From Siphonodentalium dalli (taxonomy: Eukaryota; Mollusca; Scaphopoda; Gadilida; Siphonodentaliidae), in the NCBI GenBank assembly GCA_032622095.1, contig CP136066.1, positions 92,525,319 to 92,589,318 on the forward strand: a DNA stretch of 64,000 nt, written 5' to 3'. Position numbers and translations under genes: made by a program. Below the pieces are notes generated by a model that did not search any database, had not been told where the DNA came from, and worked only from the letters and a program-made list of their open reading frames with translations. Every line of letters starts with the position of its first letter. The stretch's first letter is position 1. Shown piece by piece: positions 55,101 to 59,699 of this stretch.

Positions 55101-56459
55101 ATTAACTAATTCACAACTTGCGAAGAATTCACATGTGATTTAGCTAGGCTATTAATTTCAATTAATCCAATTTCTTTGGTTAGCTTAATGAAAACGAAAA
55201 ATGAAGACTCATGACACCGTTTCTGACGTCATTTTTGATTTGTGGGCCAGAATCCAGACAAGATTGCACAATCCACGACACGTCTTGTCAAGATGGCATG
55301 CATCTCCGTCGCGATCACTGCATGATGTTACATACATTATATATTCTTAGCGCTATGTCGCCGATAAAAGGCAAATTTGAGGCACAACATGTGTGGTTGC
55401 ACCGCTGCCTGTCACGTACGCTTCATATTAGAACCACTTACGGAAGCGTCATCAGATCCATCGTCTTTTCTCGGCACAGCATCAGACCAACACTCCGATA
55501 TGTTAGCTGCCAGGCCACCACGATGACTGGCGACTAAAAAGTTGGGAGCCGTCAAATTCATATCAGCGTTGAAGAGGCCTCCTTCGACAACCACCAACCA
55601 ATGGTAATCATCTGACAGCATTCCACGGGCCACTGCCTAAATTATAAATAACTACAATGTTTATAACAATGCGAAATTACATAATAATATTGCGGACAAT
55701 TTGGTAGACGGTGGGCATATAACTATGGATAGACATCTTGAAAAGTGCATGTATAGGGCATGTTGACAACATCATATAGGGTTTCAAATTTATAAAAAGG
55801 ACACATTTTCGTCGCGATTGTTCCAGAGAAGTCCAGTCCAGTCCAGTCCAGTCCCCGCTCTCGCGAACGGGTAGTTATGTTCTAATGTCGGTGGTATCAT
55901 GTGCCCATATACGGTCTGAGGTATCATGATATCCATGTTATCTATACGTTCACTGTAGCGCATATCACACCACTGTTGCTGGATTATTCTATTCTTCTAC
56001 TCATACCTGTGTTGTACAATGAGTGCAACCATTCATCCGAAATTAAGATATGATCTTGTTAAGTATGTGTGTACACTCGTATTCATCGTATTATATGTCT
56101 CTCCTGTACATATTGCTTACCACTACACAATTAGCCCTATCAATACAATCATTGGGGAAAGGAAGTGTATTCTAGATCCGGGAACACATATCAACTATAA
56201 CGATACTATATTATGTATTATCGGCCAGAACCCCGGTGATTCGTGACATTTTACAATCATACCAATCTGAAGAACACTTCTCCATTTTCTCTGCTACATG
56301 CGATGACGACTTGTTTTATTCTCGACGAGGCTATTCTCTCGAAAATATCTCCAGAGAATCCATTATTGGTGTCCTGTCGACGAGAAGTCATGTCCAGATG
56401 CAGAACACGTGTGAAGTGCCTCGACAACCGCATCGTAATATCCTGTATCTGTGCACTTC
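9195..56459 (-). CDS. Ionotropic glutamate receptor (split gene, partial at both ends)
   Basis: This is a ligand-gated cation channel subunit of the plasma membrane. Nine exons join in phase: 56263-56459, 55442-55636, 32251-32406, 29412-29633, 28321-28418, 25508-25598, 20363-20675, 19049-19266 and 9195-9448. Domains in order are the amino-terminal domain (first four exons), S1, TM1, pore loop, TM3 and S2. The ligand alpha-carboxylate arginine is present in [15 protein letters not shown], with the same P-x-T-x(4)-R spacing as AMPA receptors. Odd points: the pore apex reads FMEQGTD where AMPA subunits have FMQQGCD, an aspartate (MTDRSEL) replaces the AMPA glutamate, and a phenylalanine (SEFGAKK) replaces the stacking tyrosine. 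Those last two resemble NMDA-type sites. All exons lack stops and frameshifts, so the gene looks functional. Signal peptide, about 100 N-terminal residues, the last S2 part, TM4 and tail were not found. The subfamily is unresolved. Confidence 0.9.
9629..11477. mobile_element. Inverted-repeat element(s) with CGGATTCGTCAT ends
   Basis: The left end has GGCCGGATTCGTCATCTC then GGTTTAAACC. The right end at 11477 is the inverted copy of this, giving about 29-bp terminal inverted repeats around 1.85 kb. A third motif copy (ATGACGAATCCG) at 10064-10076 faces the left end, so 9629-10076 may be a shorter unit by itself. TTTGGCGGTCCAGCTAACC near 10020 and its inverse near 11414 form a second, inner inverted pair. 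No transposase was found. Flanking ATA triplets are suggestive but not a clean target duplication. Confidence 0.6.
11478..12678. other. Non-coding intronic stretch
   Basis: It lies in the 9.6-kb iGluR intron. There is no recognisable coding, RNA or repeat pattern apart from AT-rich runs. Confidence 0.5.
12679..14298 (+). pseudogene. Crypton-type tyrosine recombinase (DUF3504 family), decayed
   Basis: The frame starts [15 protein letters not shown] and continues past an inserted LINE end into an Asn/Thr-rich linker. The recombinase-like part has [73 protein letters not shown] with [10 protein letters not shown], and [19 protein letters not shown]. These match the family of Crypton recombinases and their host derivatives (ZMYM, QRICH1, KIAA1958). 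Damage: frame changes near 13402 and 13440, a TAG at 13666 where relatives read KRKELK, a short deletion after LKLFGM removing the first catalytic Arg box, and loss of the C-terminal catalytic region after PGIKT. It lies antisense within an iGluR intron. Confidence 0.85.
12880..13172 (+). mobile_element. 5'-truncated LINE 3' end inside the Crypton
   Basis: A frame with [11 protein letters not shown] and [14 protein letters not shown] matches the C-terminus of CR1/Jockey-like reverse transcriptases (WNSLP...I...SL..FK..LK..LF). The insert ends in GCGCTATATAAAAACTAG plus a TTA-repeat tail. ATTATGGG occurs on both sides (12872-12879 and 13173-13180), an 8-bp target duplication. The insertion splits the Crypton reading frame. 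Confidence 0.8.
14740..14810. repeat. Imperfect hairpin
   Basis: TCCCCAGAGGGAGAGTTTAG at 14740 pairs with TTTACCCTCTGGGAA ending at 14810, arms of about 23 bases around a 25-base loop. It has no assigned role. Confidence 0.6.
14811..18479. other. Non-coding intronic stretch
   Basis: AT-rich DNA inside the iGluR intron with only short random-looking frames. Local ATCAATAATTA repeats occur near 16555. Nothing supports a gene. Confidence 0.5.
18480..18715. repeat. Hairpin minisatellite (CCGTGAAAAATTCACGG)
   Basis: Four to five degenerate units of about 48 bases start near 18482, 18569, 18613, 18661 and 18690. Each carries GACCGTGAAAAATTCACGG, a self-complementary hairpin, followed by a CTGTAAATTTTTAA-like spacer. 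It lies just downstream (in gene sense) of the iGluR TM3 exon. Confidence 0.75.
19049..19266 (-). CDS. iGluR exon: TM3 gate and start of S2
   Basis: Acceptor TCTAATTATGCAG| and donor TTCTCG|GTAAGT bound 2 bases plus 72 codons. [20 protein letters not shown] contains the TM3 gate signature (usual form [11 protein letters not shown]), followed by the linker and [21 protein letters not shown] is the region that contacts the ligand gamma-carboxylate in other members; here T-N replaces the AMPA S-T pair. Confidence 0.96.
20363..20675 (-). CDS. iGluR exon: S1 arginine, TM1 and pore loop
   Basis: Acceptor CTTGTTCAAAG| and donor GAACAAG|GTACGT bound 104 codons plus 1 base. [20 protein letters not shown] carries the ligand-binding Pro, Thr and Arg. 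[20 protein letters not shown] is TM1. [14 protein letters not shown] is the re-entrant pore loop. The residue at the Q/R/N selectivity position is Glu. Confidence 0.95.
20676..22343. other. iGluR intron, mostly without features
   Basis: Intron between the pore exon and the S1 exon. Apart from the palindromic block at 21005-21310 no gene or known repeat is visible. TCTTGTCCGGATTCTGGGCC at 21832-21851 recurs inverted near 55240, marking a minor interspersed repeat. Confidence 0.45.
21005..21310. repeat. Clustered AAATAAGCTCATAT palindromes
   Basis: Several direct and inverted copies of AAATAAGCTCATATA are present. The best hairpin is at 21132-21166, where ATATGAGCTTATTT and AAATAAGCTCATAT face each other across seven bases. 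It is probably a decayed fold-back MITE. Confidence 0.6.
22344..23361 (+). repeat. Tandem 509-bp units at a LINE 5' end
   Basis: Copies 22344-22852 and 22853-23361 are about 98% identical by eye and abut exactly (both start TTTAGCCAGTGGAAACTATA). They sit directly upstream of a LINE ORF1 in the same orientation. This is the position of promoter monomers in some LINEs. A promoter role is inference. Confidence 0.85.
23362..24620 (+). pseudogene. LINE ORF1 (gag-like, CCHC zinc knuckles), decayed
   Basis: The best preserved part, 23960-24160, reads [20 protein letters not shown], then [14 protein letters not shown] and CPIYV, the zinc-knuckle array of ORF1 proteins in Jockey-like LINEs. Upstream, in shifting frames, are [11 protein letters not shown] and [18 protein letters not shown], also typical of this ORF1. 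Several frame changes make it non-functional. It is the nucleic-acid-binding protein of the element. No endonuclease or reverse transcriptase follows; a MITE begins at 24642, so only the 5' half is present. Confidence 0.8.
24642..25187. mobile_element. MITE with poly-G terminal inverted repeats
   Basis: The ends are CAGGGGGGGG... and ...CCCCCCCCTG, with about 40-bp imperfect inverted repeats that share a TTTTCAGGCAC(G/A)TATG(G/C) core. ATTTATT at 24635-24641 and 25188-25194 is a 7-bp target duplication. CAGGGG ends resemble hAT elements, which usually give 8-bp duplications. The interior is non-coding and carries the widespread GCGGCCATCTTGGATTT phrase. Confidence 0.8.
25508..25598 (-). CDS. 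iGluR exon: S1 with WTGMVG motif
   Basis: Acceptor AATATTTATAG| and donor AGAGGG|GTAAGC bound 1 base plus 30 codons. [19 protein letters not shown] matches the yG...dG.WnGMVGEL signature. The residue stacking on the ligand in AMPA receptors is Tyr; here it is Phe, as in GluN1-type subunits (established for that family; assignment here is by eye). Confidence 0.9.
26107..26173. repeat. (TA)n microsatellite
   Basis: Roughly 33 TA units with one interruption, directly at the left edge of a hairpin-ended element. Confidence 0.95.
26174..27535 (+). mobile_element. Helentron-like non-autonomous element, copy A
   Basis: It shares a GTGTATAACTCGGTCACGC start and long following stretches with an inverted copy at 41693-42655. 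It also carries AAATTTCAAGTCGATTGGTC, the same core phrase as the 1-7490 array. The right end has the hairpin CCCGTCATTTTGTGACGGG and then CCCCCTAG. Copy A has about 0.4 kb more internal sequence than copy B. GTGCGCGAAGCGCAC hairpins at 26958 and 26995 and a poly-G run at 27130 lie inside. No transposase frame was seen. Confidence 0.65.
27828..27912. repeat. Strong 15-bp hairpin in 32-bp imperfect arms
   Basis: GAGTCGATAATGTGA and TCACATTATCGACTC are perfect inverted repeats around a 20-base loop, extended outward by AGAATCGCC / GGCGATCCT. It is probably the centre of a palindromic MITE. Confidence 0.75.
28321..28418 (-). CDS. iGluR exon: start of ligand-binding S1
   Basis: Acceptor CCGTTTACTTGCAG| and donor TTTAA|GTACGTA bound 32 codons plus 2 bases. 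LHPFIVKRK, then [18 protein letters not shown], match the PFV...GYCVDLL...FKY pattern that opens S1. The split codon is completed by the first base of the next exon to give FKYDI. Confidence 0.88.
28419..29411. other. iGluR intron, no features
   Basis: AT-rich intron between the S1 start and the last amino-terminal-domain exon. No repeat or gene was recognised. Confidence 0.5.
29412..29633 (-). CDS. iGluR exon: end of amino-terminal domain
   Basis: Acceptor ATTATTGCAG| and donor GTGGAG|GTGAGA bound a 74-codon phase 0-0 exon. [12 protein letters not shown] is the family's FxGxxGxxxF motif and [14 protein letters not shown] the VGxW motif. The exon ends at TIRVVTVE, where the linker into S1 begins. 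Confidence 0.92.
29634..31224. other. iGluR intron, no gene seen
   Basis: Only short frames occur, the longest being 126 codons on the minus strand near 30.7-31.1 kb. Its biased composition and lack of family motifs argue against coding. Confidence 0.45.
31225..31894 (+). repeat. Diverged direct duplication, 0.53-kb period
   Basis: Segments 31225-31368 and 31748-31894 share a series of blocks in the same order, ending ACACTTGATCATTC. The offset is about 530 bases. Divergence is considerable, so the duplication is old. Confidence 0.65.
32251..32406 (-). CDS. iGluR exon: amino-terminal domain, DAV helix
   Basis: Acceptor GATACAAG| and a strong donor AAAACG|GTGAGT bound a 52-codon phase 0-0 exon. 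[18 protein letters not shown] matches the conserved YDAV-type helix of the amino-terminal domain. [12 protein letters not shown] contains the cysteine usual at this place. Confidence 0.88.
32407..34280. other. Start of 23-kb iGluR intron, no gene
   Basis: At 33155-33310 lies a minus-strand relative of the 82-bp minisatellite at 53.0-53.4 kb (shared TTTACTTGGAATTTA and GAGTATATCATTGTA on the minus strand). CAGTTCGGGAT motifs recur at 33608 and 33783. Otherwise it is unremarkable. Confidence 0.5.
34286..34560 (+). repeat. Interspersed repeat, copy 1
   Basis: Shares collinear blocks with an inverted copy at 48640-48905, among them ATATAGGCCT, ATTTTC.AAAATGGGTCAA and GGAGAACTG. It contains TCAAGGTCA tandem motifs. 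Its left part (34282-34327) is repeated inverted at 34602-34647. Confidence 0.7.
34545..34600. repeat. Perfect 26-bp hairpin
   Basis: TCAGTTATTTCCCGAATAG... and its exact reverse complement flank a 4-base AAGA loop. The hairpin lies between inverted copies of a 46-base segment (34282-34327 and 34602-34647), so the whole 34282-34647 stretch is itself a fold-back. Confidence 0.95.
34656..40353. mobile_element. 5.7-kb fold-back element with about 1.4-kb inverted arms
   Basis: The left end starts CTCCCGTGTGCA and the right end finishes TGCACACGGGAG. From there the arms (34656 to about 36080; about 38960 to 40353) match as inverted repeats through AGAAATATAG, GTTGCTTGATATCT, AACAAATGTTAGACACC, TTATGACGTCATCAAGATGG and onward. 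Within each arm, units of about 720 bases made of two subunits repeat; each subunit starts with a CAAGATGGCCGCCAAAATGG-like block (34929, 35278, 35651, 35842 left; 38985, 39340, 39700, 40050 right). Long inverted arms built of tandem repeats are the hallmark of FoldBack/Galileo-type elements. No transposase was seen. Confidence 0.8.
36080..38960. other. Central spacer of the fold-back element
   Basis: About 2.9 kb of single-copy-looking DNA between the two arms. Open frames are short (at most 93 codons) and none matches a transposase. It holds either non-coding filler or captured intron sequence. Confidence 0.5.
40354..41692. other. Non-coding stretch right of the fold-back
   Basis: AT-rich. 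AGAGCCTCTACTA at 40363 also occurs at 34573, outside the opposite arm, and may be an old flanking duplication. No gene was seen. Confidence 0.4.
41693..42655 (-). mobile_element. Helentron-like non-autonomous element, copy B
   Basis: Inverted relative of 26174-27535. Read on the minus strand it runs from the AACTCGGTCACGCTTTTGGC region to the hairpin CCCGTCATTTTAGACGGG and CCCCTAG. It shares TGAAACTTCCA, TTGAGTGTGAATATAAGT and other blocks with copy A. Non-coding. Confidence 0.65.
42785..42830. repeat. Hairpin element end (CCGTCCTTTATAAGG)
   Basis: GTCCTTTATAAGGGA followed by TGCTAGGCAT resembles the inverted TGCCTAGCGTCCTTTATAAA at 44344 and the perfect palindrome at 44699. These look like ends of one more hairpin-ended family that brackets the 43-44.2 kb minisatellite. 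Confidence 0.5.
43000..44170 (+). repeat. Minisatellite, about 138-bp unit, 8 copies
   Basis: Repeating units contain AAAATGGTCGCCGTCCAGAG, GGCACCCATGCCATATCTC, TTTGACCGACTTAGGTCAAA and a CACCCCTCACACCCCACCCC tract. The TTTGACCG motif recurs at 43088, 43265, 43397, 43543, 43682, 43821, 43957 and 44097. Apparent open frames here are by-products of the repeat. The array ends at CCCCTAGCAAACC. Confidence 0.88.
44699..44720. repeat. 22-bp perfect palindrome
   Basis: AGCGTCCTTTT followed immediately by its reverse complement AAAAGGACGCT, then AGGCAT. It is related to the ends at 42785 and 44344. Confidence 0.9.
44721..45124. other. Short spacer, nothing seen
   Basis: AT-rich sequence with one CAAGATGGC phrase near 44765. 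There is no gene. Confidence 0.4.
45125..46835 (+). repeat. Degenerate GT-rich minisatellite
   Basis: About 1.7 kb built from variants of GTGTATATGTATACAGGGAG and TGACTATATGGCCATGGGTG, in units of roughly 60-70 bases with much drift. A (TA)n tract interrupts it at 46113-46161. Long open frames on both strands arise from the strand bias of the repeat and have no protein features. Confidence 0.88.
46836..47999. other. Intronic stretch, unassigned
   Basis: An 80-codon minus-strand frame at 47225-47467, extendable upstream in frame, has balanced amino-acid use. It matches no family I know and lacks splice-site support. No other features are visible. Confidence 0.35.
48000..48600 (+). repeat. Diverged direct repeat, about 0.5-kb period
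   Basis: TCCAAAAAGTG...ATGCTTTAGTTACTAAAGTCAC near 48010-48075 recurs as TCCAAAAAGTT...ATGCTTTAGTCAATAAATTCAC near 48509-48575. The copies are separated by about 500 bases. Confidence 0.6.
48640..48905 (-). repeat. Interspersed repeat, copy 2
   Basis: Inverted homologue of 34286-34560, including the TGACCTTGACC tandem motifs near 48847-48893 and the GACCCATTTTGGAAAATGG block. The two copies differ at roughly one base in four to five. Confidence 0.7.
48906..49509. other. Intronic stretch, nothing seen
   Basis: No gene or repeat was recognised. Confidence 0.4.
49510..49720. repeat. Fold-back of GCCGAACACAA motifs
   Basis: Direct copies of GCCGAACA(T/C)AA lie at 49516 and 49549. Inverted copies (TTATGTTCGG, TTGTGTTCGGC) lie at 49685-49708. 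It is probably a small palindromic MITE. Confidence 0.5.
49721..52519. other. Intronic stretch, no gene supported
   Basis: Contains an A-run near 50241-50257. Overlapping frames on the minus strand occur around 51303-52084, the longest 134 codons. They have no recognisable motif and change frame often, so an eroded mobile element is possible but unproven. Confidence 0.4.
52520..53459. mobile_element. Non-autonomous element with 89-bp terminal inverted repeats
   Basis: Arms 52520-52608 and 53371-53459 are nearly identical inverted copies, from TGGTTCCAAAATAAATTCCG at the outer edge to GATTGCTAGC at the inner edge. The interior has a 104-bp direct repeat (GAACCAACCCATA...TATGGTTG at 52712 and 52816) and four units of an 82-bp minisatellite (CCTGACT at 53107, 53188, 53270 and a variant at 53358). 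No transposase is present. The target duplication is unclear. Confidence 0.8.
53460..55441. other. Intronic stretch, nothing seen
   Basis: Last part of the 23-kb intron. A further minisatellite fragment occurs near 53470-53570 and an interspersed-repeat scrap (GGCCAGAATCCAGACAAGAT) near 55244. No gene. Confidence 0.4.
55442..55636 (-). CDS. iGluR exon: amino-terminal domain, middle
   Basis: Acceptor ATAATTTAG| and donor GCTTCC|GTAAGT bound a 65-codon, phase 0-0 exon. It begins [20 protein letters not shown], the position where iGluRs carry a YHW/YHY-type motif. Joined to the previous exon it reads FFRL-AVARGML, as expected of the family. The following intron is 23 kb. Confidence 0.85.
55830..55855. 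repeat. (GTCCA)5 microsatellite
   Basis: Five consecutive GTCCA units in the short intron between the two most upstream exons. Confidence 0.9.
56263..56459 (-). CDS. iGluR exon: amino-terminal domain, N-terminal part
   Basis: The acceptor follows a CACTTTTTTCAG tract and the donor is TTG|GTATGA. The exon enters in phase 1 and leaves in phase 0, giving 65 complete codons plus 2 bases. The frame includes [17 protein letters not shown] and GEVFFRL, the beta-alpha pattern of the periplasmic-binding fold of the iGluR amino-terminal domain. A preceding exon ending in phase 1 must exist to the right but was not recognised. Confidence 0.75.
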
Positions 56460-56639
56460 CTGAAAAAAGTGGATTGTCAAGCCATAAACTACGTAATAAA
56501 AGAGAACGGAATTTGATTTTTTGCAATTTAAATAAATAGATATCCAGATGGTGGTTCTAGTTAATCTTAATCACAATGTTAAGAGGTGTTCCATTCGAGT
56601 TGACGTAATAAACAATACCATTGGAACCTTTTCATAACA

Positions 56640-56703
56640 TAAATTTAAACAGATCCTACCCCTGAGCCGATTAAATTTAAACAGATCCTACCCCTGAGCC
56701 GAT
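56640..56703 (+). repeat. Exact 32-bp tandem duplication
   Basis: Two identical abutting copies start TAAATTTAAACAGATCC and end GAGCCGAT. Their perfection implies a recent event. Confidence 0.9.
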
Positions 56704-57439
56704 AATTGTTTTTATTTTTGTGGTCAGACTGCTGAAAAAGCGATCCATTATCAAGAGGGTTCTCAATATGTTCTAGACGTTTTCAATGTAAAACTGTTTG
56801 ATGCTTTAATGGGTTTTTTCTATTTTCACGAATGTTGTTATGTAACTGATTTTAATTGTTTCCCCCCGCAAACTGTAAACTGGCTCATTATGACATTTTG
56901 CCAACTTTGGTGTCAAATCGTACTCTGCATCTTCAAGAGTGGTGGTTAAATGTGGTTAGACTAAAGGCCCACTTAAGCTTAATTTTCAAACCACCAGATC
57001 ACACCATATCAAATATATGCCATATGATATACCCTTTGGAAGAAGAGGCTCCAAACATTGTAGTATTAACTTATAAATCCGACGTAATAATCTGTAAACA
57101 TGTTCTTTTTTGAGGTACCGACGTGTTTTTATGCTTAAGTTTCATCTGCAATCTACTGCAAAGTTTATTATTTTCAATGGCAGGGAATAACTCTATAACT
57201 TAGTTTGAATTCTGTTGCGTTCTGGGATCGAAACCCGGGAAATATTTCTATGATTTCAGTTATTTTCTATTACTCCTTCTTAGAAATGATGTTCCAAATA
57301 GTGATGGATTATAGTATTGTAATCGTATTTATGTCATAGATTGTTATTAAAACCGTATATCAAGGCACTATAACAAAATCGTGACTCGATAATTAAATGT
57401 GCCTTTAATAAACAATTTGTGTGGATGAATTTTTTCCAT

Positions 57440-58790
57440 CCCACCACGCGACAGTAGCCACTTTCAAAATGCCAATCTTTGTTTCCGAGTCAAACCTGGG
57501 ATTATGGGAGCGTCTGCTTGTCTGGTTTGTATACTATATATTGCAATATTCTTGGGAGGAACGTGACTATGCAAATGGGTAGGAGACTTTCCATTAATCA
57601 GTTTGTAGAATAGTCGAAGTTTGAGTTTGTTTCCCTGCGCTTTCAAAGTTTCCCATCCAGTTTCCTTCAATAACTTGGAATTACTAACATATCTGTTGCC
57701 ACGTGTTGTGCTTCGTGCGGATTCGTATTGTATTTGATCTATTTCGTCAGACTCAAGAGTATTTTAATATGGGTCTGAACAGGGTAAAATAACATTTGTG
57801 CAGAGATGATCGATCCAGATTATATAGATATCTTCGGAGGTAAGATCAAGATTTCCATGGGAAGTCGTGATTTGATTGATATGCGTTCCCCAGGCACTAT
57901 ATTTGCTCAGTAAAACGCCTAGGCGGTTATGGGCTTCAACTTCTTTAATTGTTTATTCGTTAATTTGTAAGACTGGGTGTGTGATAAGATTATAATTCAT
58001 GGTGCATGTTAGGGATTTAGTTTTTGAACCGTTAAATTTCACAAGCCATCATTTTGATCACAATTCGAGGTGGGAGATATCCTCCTGGAATCAAGACTTC
58101 GGTCATCAATGCGAATAATGAAATGGACATGTCGTCGGCGAAAAGACGGACGTTGCATGATAAATTTGGTACATGACCCCTCCTGACTCCGAGAAGTATG
58201 ATCATAGCACATCGTGTTCTATGATTGGTGTATGAATCGAACCACTTCGAAATTGTTTCATATTCCTATCGAATGAGTTTGTACAATATACCAAACCATG
58301 TCAAACGCTTTCGGTATGTCAAAGAATAATAGTTGATTTCGCGCCCAGTATCTATAGAGTTCAACACATCGTGGTAAATGGCACATAACTGGTATAAGTT
58401 AAGTTACCAGGCACCAAGCCTGATTAACTTCGGTTAGGACAGTGTTTGTTTGGAGGAAACACTTATCATAACATGTTTCGCAACGCATTTTTCAAAGAAC
58501 TTGCTTAGACAGTTTCGTCATGGTATTGGTCGATAAGTTTCAGGGTTACTGCGGTCTCTTTTTTTTAATACTGGGGCGACGTGAGCTTGTTTCCATTCCG
58601 GTGGGAATCAGGGCTTTGTGAGGTAGCGGTTGAATATTTTTGAAAGGGGGTGCTGGGGCAATGTTTGAGTATATATACGAGGGCTGATACCATCTGGACC
58701 AGAAGCTTTTTCTGGTTGGATACTTTCTCAACTTAAAAATGTCTTCATAAACAAACAATTGTCGAGAAAGATAAGAACGGTCGACTTGGG
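57440..58790 (-). pseudogene. LINE reverse transcriptase remnant A
   Basis: On the minus strand, in changing frames and in the correct order, are the RT motifs QPEKASGPDGIS (58684-58720), WFDSYTNHRTRC, VRLFADDMSIS (catalytic FADD at 58131-58142), and the C-terminal LESDEIDQIQYESARSTTRG and LLKETGWETLKAQGNKLKLR. The last two match the ...LE.VQ..AAR... and LGW..L..RR...KL signatures of Jockey/CR1-like elements. The GVPQGS segment before FADD is largely deleted. Many frameshifts and stops make it inactive. Confidence 0.8.
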
Positions 58791-59026
58791 TTGCCCTAAC
58801 AATATGTTGGTATATCATGTCATGGAAATCTACTCTTGCCATGCCCGTATATATTCATGGCATGGTTTATTATGTTGGCGGCTCGAGACGTAACCATGGA
58901 ATTGTTTCTCGACTTTCTAGCCAATCAAATCCATTTCTTCGGAGCCGACATATTAAACGGACATTGCTCATTCGATTCTCAAAATTTTGTCGATGTAATT
59001 CGGAGAGAAGGATACGATATATCGAT

Positions 59027-59126
59027 AAATATTGGTATTCCGGTATGTACACGAAATATTGGTATTCCGGTATACACGAAATATTGGTATTCCGGCTGCA
59101 TAGATAGATAGATAGATATATAGATA
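59027..59126. repeat. 25-bp minisatellite and (GATA)n
   Basis: Three copies of AAATATTGGTATTCCGG with spacers run at 59027-59096, followed at once by a TAGA/GATA microsatellite. Confidence 0.9.
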
Positions 59127-59699
59127 AGTTTAATTGGCAAAAACATCCTTATAAGGACAGTATGCATACATAATAACATATAATTGTACATTTTGTATTG
59201 AACAGTATAATAAAATTATATTAATATAAGGTCAAGCTGAATGTGCAATGGGTCGTCTATTCTGTATTTATTCATTGATTTATGATACGATGCTCATCGC
59301 GTGCGGAGAATAATCTTCGGATCATATGACAAATTGAAGTGCATGTATTTGAAATATTGTTGGATATGATTTTGACAAGCTGTTCAGTTTGGGTCATGCT
59401 TTCAAAGTCTGAGAACTGTGTCTTCATACGGTTTTGGAGATCGAGACGTTGTGTGCGATAAGCGCTGCATTCTAGCGTTTTTCGTCTTCAATAGCATTAT
59501 CGTAACAAAATATGCTAAACCTTTGTCCCACTGCCGTCGGCGGTTGTGTGTGGCGCCGCTTTTCAATAGCCAATGTATGATTACTTATTCGCAGTCTAGT
59601 GAAAACGATTCTATTTTCTACTGATGTTGTGTGAAGAAGATATGGTTCTATTTCGTACTTAAGTTTGAAAAGTCGGTATGTTCGTAACTTATTACTTCC

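Noticed and set aside
55211-55537. 108-codon plus-strand frame
   Set aside because: It is the antisense shadow of the iGluR exon 55442-55636, which has splice sites and family motifs.
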